NCBI GenBank assembly: GCA_958423535.1
Contig: CATZRJ010000009.1
Coordinates: forward strand, 1 to 46,982
Direction: 5' to 3'
DNA from: an uncultured Collinsella sp.
GTDB lineage: Bacteria; Actinomycetota; Coriobacteriia; Coriobacteriales; Coriobacteriaceae
Length of the DNA: 46,982 nt
Positions within the stretch are counted from its first letter, which is position 1; the number at the start of each line of letters is the position of its first letter. The notes below the pieces were generated by a model. The model ran no database searches. It was not told the DNA's origin and was given only the letters and a program-made list of their open reading frames with translations. The translations under genes were made by a program, and so were the position numbers. Of the stretch, positions 13,881-22,800 are shown piece after piece.

Positions 13881-16800
13881 ATGCAGGAGCTCAGAGAGAC
13901 GACGTCTCGACTCGTGAATATTGCTACCGGGGGGGGGTGTCTAAGCAGGGAACTTCCTGGTGAACACCGGCCGCGCGAGCGGTGGTCCGTCATGTCTTAT
14001 GGCCGTCGTCGTGGGCTGCGCCCGGCCTCGCCATATGCGATTGTTCTGGCCCTCGCCGTCGCGCTGACGGCGAGCTTCTTCCTGCCGCCCCGTGCCGAGG
14101 CGGCGATCTCCGACCACACGGTTCCGACGACTTCGCCTTCGGGGACAACAATTAACCTGTTTGATTACTGGGTGAATCCGGATAACCATCTGTCGGTTTC
14201 CGGCAACGGCGGCATCAACGCAAGCCACCGGTTCCAGTTTAACGATGGCAAGGGTGATGCACCGCTCAACCATTGGACGGGCAACACGAACCCGCAGCCC
14301 GGCATTGTCAGCAACACGCTTTCAGACGGCTACCCGCAGCTTTCCGGTACCTATGGCGGCGACTCCCTCCGCTATCTGTTCGATTCCTCTGCCCAGACCG
14401 GCAAGACGTCCCATTTTGGCGTGACGGGCCTCCTCAAGGTTCAGGACGGCTACTACGTCTATGACAGCTCCGAAAACTACGCAGCCTACAGCGCTGACAA
14501 GAATGCCTTCGACGTCTATGACACCTGGGGCATTGACAAAGTGGGCGATTCGTCCCATCGGGGTCAGTTCTTCCCGTTCGATGCGGCAGACAAGGTGTTC
14601 AAGGAGGAAAGCGACCGGCTCGTCCAAAATGGCATCACGGCAGACAACGCCGGTAACCACGTCAACCACCACTTCGGCCTCTCAATGTCCACGCGATTCG
14701 TGCAGCCCAACGGCGGCCTGACGAACGATAAGAAGGACATGACCTTCGAGTTCGCCGGCGATGATGACGTCTGGGTGTTCATCGATGATGTCCTCGTGGG
14801 TGATATCGGCGGTATTCACAGCCGTGCGAGTCTGAGTATCAACTTTCATACGGGCGGCATTAAGGTGAACGACAAAAGCGACGGCACGCTGCTGAGCAAG
14901 TACCAGGCGGCGAAAAAGGGCACTTCGGGCTTCGACGGCAACACCTTCAAAGACGGCACCAACCACACCCTCAAGTTCTTCTACCTGGAGCGCGGCGCCA
15001 CCGACTCCAACATGGAGCTCAAGTTCAACCTCGTGACGGTGCCCGAGTCCGACATCATCAAGTTCGACCAGGATGGCGGTCCGGTGGAGGGTGCTCAGTT
15101 CGCGCTGTACAAGACAGACGAGAACTTCACTGACACGACCGCTAATCAAAATAACCTACTTGGCTCCGGCACCACGAACGCGAATGGACAACTGACGCTC
15201 ACAAATGACGTGGACAACGGCGTTATCAACTTCGATGACCTTTATAAAGAGTATCATTACCAGCACTACCTCCTGAAGGAAACAAAAGCGCCCAACGGTT
15301 ACCGCTCGAGCCTCACGGCAACGGACGGTAACATGCAGCTCGAGTACGTGCCCGCAAGCGACAAGAAGGACGCGGGCGGCGTCATCATCAACCGCGGCGG
15401 TATGGACGCGGACAGCGTCGTGTGGAAGACCGGTGCGTTCGCCGCCGCGAAGGAGACCATCACCGCGCCGTCGATCGTGTACAAGGCGAATGATGACCTG
15501 ACGAAGTCCAACGACGCCGTCAGGCTGGACTCCGGCATACTGTTCGCTGTGGTGCTCAAGCGCGATAAAAGCGCAAACGCAGATATCAAAGATCAGAACA
15601 ATTGGTACGCCGTGTCGGGCGACCCATCGACGGGAATGGGGTACACCCTCGCCGAGAAGCCGAGCAAGGCCGGCGCTATCGAGGCGGCGAAGAAGGACCT
15701 GCACGCCTTCACGCTCAACACGAGCGGCCAGTACCAGGTAGAGATTCAAAATCTGCCCGGTGACATCTTCAAGTACTACTACCTGCTGAGCGGTGATGCC
15801 CGCAAGGATGCCGAGTACACGGTGGCCATCTACCACACAACGGCGAGCTCGATCGGCGACGCGACGTCTTGGAACACCGTCCACGTGTACAGCGACGACA
15901 TTGCAGGCAGCACGAACTTCAAGCGGCAGTTCGCCACGCGCCTGCTCGTCACGAACATCCAGAACCGCCTGTTCGTGCAGAAGACCGATACCGAGGGCAA
16001 CCCCGTAGACGGTGCGAAGTTCGGCCTGTACACGGCCGATCAGGTGACAACAGACGCGAACGGCAAGGTCGTGCTCAAGGGCGAGCAGACCCCCTACGAC
16101 ACCCTGACGACGGGGTTGGTCGGCAACCCGGTCCCGCTCGAAGGTGCGGGCATATTCCCGAATACGAGCGACGGTAACAGGCCGCTCGAGAAGGGGACCT
16201 ACTTCCTAAAGGAGGTCTCGGCTCCCAAGGGCTTCCTGCTTAACGACACGCTCACCAAGGTGATTGTGGACGATTACGGCGTCCATGCCGATGCTGGTAC
16301 GGACGATGACGGCGTTTCGACGTTCGTGGGCCCGGGCGCGCTCATGAAGAGTCTGGGCCAGTTTGGCGCAGAGGGCGACATCGACAACACGCTTACGTGG
16401 ATCAAAGGTACGCGGCAGACGTCCGACGGGACGCTCGACGGCAACGACAACCTTTCCTGGAACAATGACGCCAAGGGTGGCGAGGATGAGGTACATCTCA
16501 AGTACGGCGCCAATGGACGTGTCTACCAGTATGGGCCCACCAAAGAGGGCGAACCCTACCGCCTGAAGACCGAGACGGGCTGGCTACGTATGGGCATCAC
16601 GCAGGACGTGCTTGGTGACACTAATGCGAAGGGCGCCCGCGCCGACCTGGACGGCAAGAATCTGAACGCGCTGTTCACGGGCGCCACCTGCGTGCGCGTG
16701 GCTAACAAGCGCGAGGCGAGCCTCGAGGTGACGAAGAAGGTCGTGGTGCCAGCGGGCCTGACGGGAAAACCGGACGCGGGGTTCACCTTCAAGTTCACCG

Positions 16801-19800
16801 TGCCCACGACGGCGGGGAAGACGTACAAGGCCGCGGTGTTTGAGAACGCGGGGACCGCAAGCGAGAAGCAGGTCGGCGATATGTTCGACCTCGAGAACGG
16901 CCGCAAGCAGACCATCACGGACGGCCAGACAATCCGCGTGTACGGTCTCGCCGAGGGTGACAAGTACGAGGTGCGGGAGCTGACCGGTACAGAGGAGCTG
17001 ACCGGTGCAGACAAGATGCCGGCCGGCTTCACGCTGACCGGTCGCGAGAAGGGCGGCAACGCCCTGAGCGGCGAGGACGAAAGCATCTCGGGCACGATTG
17101 CCCCGCAGAATTCCAACGGCACGCTGGCCGAAGACAACAAGCTGGTGTTCACCAACAGCTACAGCGTGAAGTCTTCGGTGACGCTCACCGGCATTCGGGC
17201 GCAGAAGGTGCTTCAAGGCCGCAAGTGGACTAAGGCCGACAGCTTCGACATTTATCTGCGCGCTGCCAAGGGCACGCCCATGCCCGGGGGCTACAAGGAC
17301 GTATCCGGCGTGCCCGGATACGTCCAGGTTGTCAAGACCGTCAACAATGGTGATGTGTTCGGCTTCGGCCAGATTACGTACGAGAAGCCCGGCACGTACA
17401 CCTATACGGTGGCCGAGCGGACGCCCGACGAGCATGACTCGTCCTGGCTGCCCGGCTTCGGCTACTCGAGCGCCGGGTACACGGTGACGGTGCAGGTGGA
17501 CGACACGGGCAGGGGTACGCTGTCCGAGCCGGTTGTCACTATGGCTCGCAACGACGACGATGATGGCGCCCACCACGACCCGGCCGTGCCAGTCGATAAC
17601 AAGGTCGCGGTGTTCACCAACAAGTTCAGCACCGACACCAAGACAATCTCATTTAACGCGCAGAAGTCGTATACCGACGAGTCGGGCGACAACCCGCTTG
17701 CCGCGGGCAAGTTCACCTTCGAGCTGAAGGCGCTGGGCGGCCTGGCCAACAGCGCGGTGGGGGCTGCTCCCATCAAGTTCAATGACCTGAGCTACACGGT
17801 CAGTGCGAACGACGCGCCGATGCCCGCCGACGGCGTGACGACCGCGAAGAACGATGGTGGCGGCATTGCGGCTTTCCCGCAGATCACGTTCACCGCTGCC
17901 GACCAGAACACCACCTACGTGTATCAGGTGACGGAGCGCGCTAATTCCGATGCTTCGACAACGGGCGGCATGACGTACGACACCACCGTGTACTACGCGA
18001 TGGTGCAAAACACGCTCGACGACAAGGGCCAATTGTCCTCCACGGCCACGTATTGGAAGGCCGACGGCACGCAGCTGACGGACACGGGTGGATATATCCC
18101 GTTCAAGAACACCTACACGGTGGCCCAGACGATGTCGGCACCGGTTACTGTGCAGAAGACGCTGGCTGGGCGTGCGTGGGAGCAGGATGACAAGTTCGAT
18201 TTCACGCTGACGCCAGCGGATGACGCCACGATGAAAGCGGTTAAAAACAAGGTCGTTACTCAGAAGAAGGCTGCCGACTCCGATGAGACTGGCGATTTGA
18301 CGACTAAGGTCGAGATCGCAGGTCCCGGCGACGCGATGCGCACCACCCCGTTCGGCACGGGCGACCTTGTGTTTACCAGGCCGGGCGTGTATACGTTCAA
18401 AGTGAACGAGACGAGGCCGACCGACGCGGACAAGACCGGCATCAGCTATGACGACCATACGTCCACAGTGACGTACACAGTGACCGATATCGAGAACGGC
18501 ACGCATACCGGTAAGCTGACCGCGTCGGTTGCGTACGACAACAAGCAGGCGACGACGGATGCCGACCGGCAGGTGACGGGTGCTGCCGCGTTTACCAACA
18601 CCTATGCGGCCTCCGGTACCTACGCGGGCATCGATGTGACCAAAACTCTGGTTGGTACCCCGCTGGAGAATGGCAGGTTCCCGTTCACCATCGAGGCGAT
18701 GACGTATAACGGCACGAAGGCCCCGGAGCCGGTTGATTCCGATAAGTCGTTCACGAACACCGTGGGCAAGGATGACGGTGACGATACGCAGACCGCCACG
18801 ATGTCCGGTAAGCTGAAGATGAACTTCACGCAGCTGAGCTACAACAAGATGTACGTGTACAAGGTGTCTGAGGTACATGACGCCAACGCTGCTGGATACA
18901 CGTATGACACCGAGTACCCCGGTGATGCCTTCGTGCTCATCGCGGTGAAGCCGAATCCGGACAACAAAGGCCAGCTCTACACCAAGACGACCATCGTGAA
19001 GGGCCCGGACGTGACGGCGCTCGTTGGCGTGGGCGACAATGTTGATGCGCTGACGGCCGAGGCGATTAAGGGCCTTAATACCACGACCAACTACGTGCAG
19101 ACGGTCTCGAGTCGCGGTGCGAAGCCCGCTACGCCTATCGTCCCGTTCAAGAACGAGTACAAGGTCGAGACGATTGAGTACGGTGCGAAGGCCGGTCTAC
19201 AGATTGAGAAGAAATTCACCGGCACCGGTGATGCGAGCAGCACATTCAGCTTTACGGTGACGCCCGAGGACTATCAGGCCGAGGGTCAGGATGGCACGAA
19301 GTTCATCCTGACCTCCGCCGACGCCGCGGCGAAGAAGCTCGACATCACGGGCGGGGCGGAGACCTTCAAGATTCCCGAGATGAAGCTCGGGGACACCAAG
19401 ACCGTGAGCTTGCTGCCGAAGGGCTTGCAGTTCACACACGACGACGTGAGCAATGAATGCCGCGCCAACGTCTACCAATACAGGGTGGAAGAGAACGTGC
19501 CGAAGCCCGTTCCCGCCGGCTACACCTACGACAAGACGGTCTATACCGTCGAGATCGCAGTGTCCGACAACGGCGACGGCACACTGAAAGTCGAGACGAC
19601 GGTTCTGAACAGTGATGGCAAGAGGGTCGATTACCGTAAGTTTGCCCCCGGCGCCTCGCTCGAGGACAACACGGCGACTATTCCGTTCGAGAACAGCTAC
19701 AAGACGGTCGCCAGCGACGAGCTGACCCCGCAGGTAACGAAGAAGATTTCCGGCACCGAGAGCACGGACAAGAAGTTCTCGTTCACGCTGACTGCCACGT

Positions 19801-22800
19801 CGGAGACGAAGGATAAGATTGCCGCCGGCGATCTGAAGGCTGACGGCCTGAAGGGCGACACATCCTCGGAGTCCAAGACCACGGAGGGGAAGATCACCAG
19901 CAAGGACGGTCAGCCCCTCAGCTTCTCCGGCATGCAATTCAACAAGGCAGGCGACTACACGTTTACGCTCACCGAGGCCCACGGGGAAGATGACGATCCT
20001 AATACGACTGGTGTGCAGAACGCCGGTTGGACGATGGACGATTCCACCTACACCGTCACGGTGAAGGTTGAGGACAAGAATGCCAAGCTGACTGTCACAG
20101 GCGTGGCGGTGGAAAAGGACGGCGATGACAAGAGCGAGACGCTTGAGGTCAAGAACGGCAAGGTGAACCTCGCCACCTTCACCAACAGCTATGCTGCGAA
20201 GGGTTCCGTGACCTTGGCGGCGAAGAAACGCTTTAGGGGCGGTGCGCTCGCGGGGAACGACTTCTCGTTCGCTCTGTACCAGGGTGACAAGGCGGAAGGC
20301 ACGCCCATTGAGACCGTCACGAATGACAAGGACGGCAACATTACCTTCCAGGCAATCGGCTACGACACTCCGGGCGATCACGACTACACCATCAAGGAGG
20401 TTGCCGGCAACGACTCGACCGTCGTGTACGACGGCAAGACGGTGAACGTGCACGTTAGGGTCACTGATAACAAGAACGGTACGCTGAAGGCGGTCGCCAC
20501 CTACGACGGCGAGGCCGGCGTTCCGGTCTTCACCAACGCGAAGCCGACGGCCGATGCAACCATCGAGGCAACGAAGACCCTCAAGGGCAAGGACCTGACG
20601 GAAGGCGCGTTCAACTTCGGCCTGTACCAAGGCGACGCGTCCACGGGTAATTCCGTCAAGACCGTCCAGAACGACAAGGATGGCAAGATTAATCTTGCTC
20701 TCACCGGTCTGACCATCGGCGAGTACGACTACATACTCAAGGAGGAGAACGTCGGTGCCGATCCGACTATCACCTACGACAACAAGGAGGTGAAGGTCCA
20801 CGTCTCGGTGAAGGCGGAGGGTGGCAAGGCGAAGGCGACCGTCACTTACGACGGCAAGAACGATGCCCCGACCTTCGAGAACACGTACCAGCCCGCCGAG
20901 ACCTCGGTGGCGCTCACGGCGAAGAAGACCTACGTGAAGTCCGACAGCACGTCGGCTGCGCTCAAGGGCGGCGAGTTCACCTTCGACCTGTACAAGGGCG
21001 ATCTGACGGCTGAGCAGCTGAAGGGCAAGCAACCCATCCAGACCGCTGAGAACGGCGAGGACGGCACCGTCACCTTCCCGGCCATCGGCTACACCAAGGC
21101 CGGCGAGTACAAATACACCGTCGCGGAACAGAAGGGCGACCTGTCCCACGTGACCTACGACGCTACGGTGCACCATGCCGTGGTGACGGTCGTGGACAAC
21201 GCCGGCAAGCTGGAGGCGAGCGTCACCTACGACGACGGCAAGACGGATGCCCCCACCTTCAAGAACACCTATACCGCAAAGGGCTCCGCGGAGCTGACGG
21301 CGACCAAGGTCGTTGCGGTCGCGCCGGGCTTCACGCACGATACCAAGCTCAAGGGCGGCGAGTACACGTTCGAGCTGAAGGACGCCGACGGCAAGGTGCT
21401 CGACACCACGACGAACAAGGCCGATGGCACGGTGAAGTTCACGCGCGACTTCGAGCTCTCCGACTTGGACGGCGCCGCGAACAAGGACTTCGCCTACACC
21501 ATCGCGGAGAAGCCGGGCACGGAGCCGGGCATGGTCTACGACACCCATGCGCTCATCTACAAGGTGACGGTCGCGGACGATGGCACCGGCTCGCTGACGG
21601 CCACGCCGCAGGTCGCGAGTGGAGACGGCTCGCAGACCTTCACGAACGCGTACCGCCCGAAGGGGACCTCGGTAACGCTCAAGGCGAAGAAGCACTTCAC
21701 GGGCGGTGAGCTCGCGGGGGGCGACTTCACGTTCCAGCTGCTCGACAAGGATCGCAACGTGATCCAGACCGTCCAGAATGACAAGGACGGCAAGGTCGCC
21801 TTTGCAGCCATCGACTACGCTACGCCGGGCGAGCACGACTACGCCATCAAGGAGGTTGCCGGCAACGACTCGACCATCGTCTATGACACGAAGGACGTAA
21901 TGGTCCACGTCAAGGTCACCGACGAGAAGGGCGAGCTGAAGGCGACCGTCACATACGATGATAAGAAGGCCGTGCCGACCTTCACCAACTCGAAGCCGAC
22001 GGCTGACGTCACCATCGAGACGACGAAGACCCTCACGGGTAAGGTCCTGACGGCCGGTGCGTTCACCTTCGGCCTGTACGACCAGGCCGGCAACGAGGTT
22101 GCCAAGGGCAACAACGACCAGGACGGCAAGGTCAAGCTGACCGTCAAGAACCTGAACCTGGGCGAGTACGACTACACGCTGAAGGAGGAGAAGGCCGGCC
22201 AGATCGTCGACGGCGTGGTCTACGACGCCAAGGAAGTCAAGGTCCACGTCAGGGTAGAGCAGAACCAGGATGACAACAACAAGACGAAGGTGACCGTCAC
22301 CTATGACGGTGCCGCTACGGCTCCCACCTTCAACAACACCTACGACGCAAAGGGTTCCGTAACCCTGACGGCGACCAAGACCATCAAGGTTGCGGACGGC
22401 TTCGATCACACGACGAAGCCCGCAGACGGCGAGTTCACCTTCGACCTGAAGGACGCTGCCGGCAACGTGATCGCCACCGCGAACAACGACGCCGACGGCA
22501 AGATCAACTTTACGCGCGGCTTCAAGCTCGCCGACCTGGGCGGCGCCGCGAGCAAGGACTTCACCTACACCATCGTGGAGCAGCCGGGCGCGGAGGCCGG
22601 CATGGTCTATGACAACCATCCTCTCACCTACAAGGTGACGGTCACAGACGGCGGGAACGGAGCACTGAATGCGAAGGCGATCGTGACGAGCACATCCGGC
22701 TCGGAGACCTTCACCAACACCTACCAGCCGGCCGCGACCGGCCTGGCCCTCGGTGCACAGAAGAGCTACGCGAAGAAGGACGACAACACGCCGATCGTAC

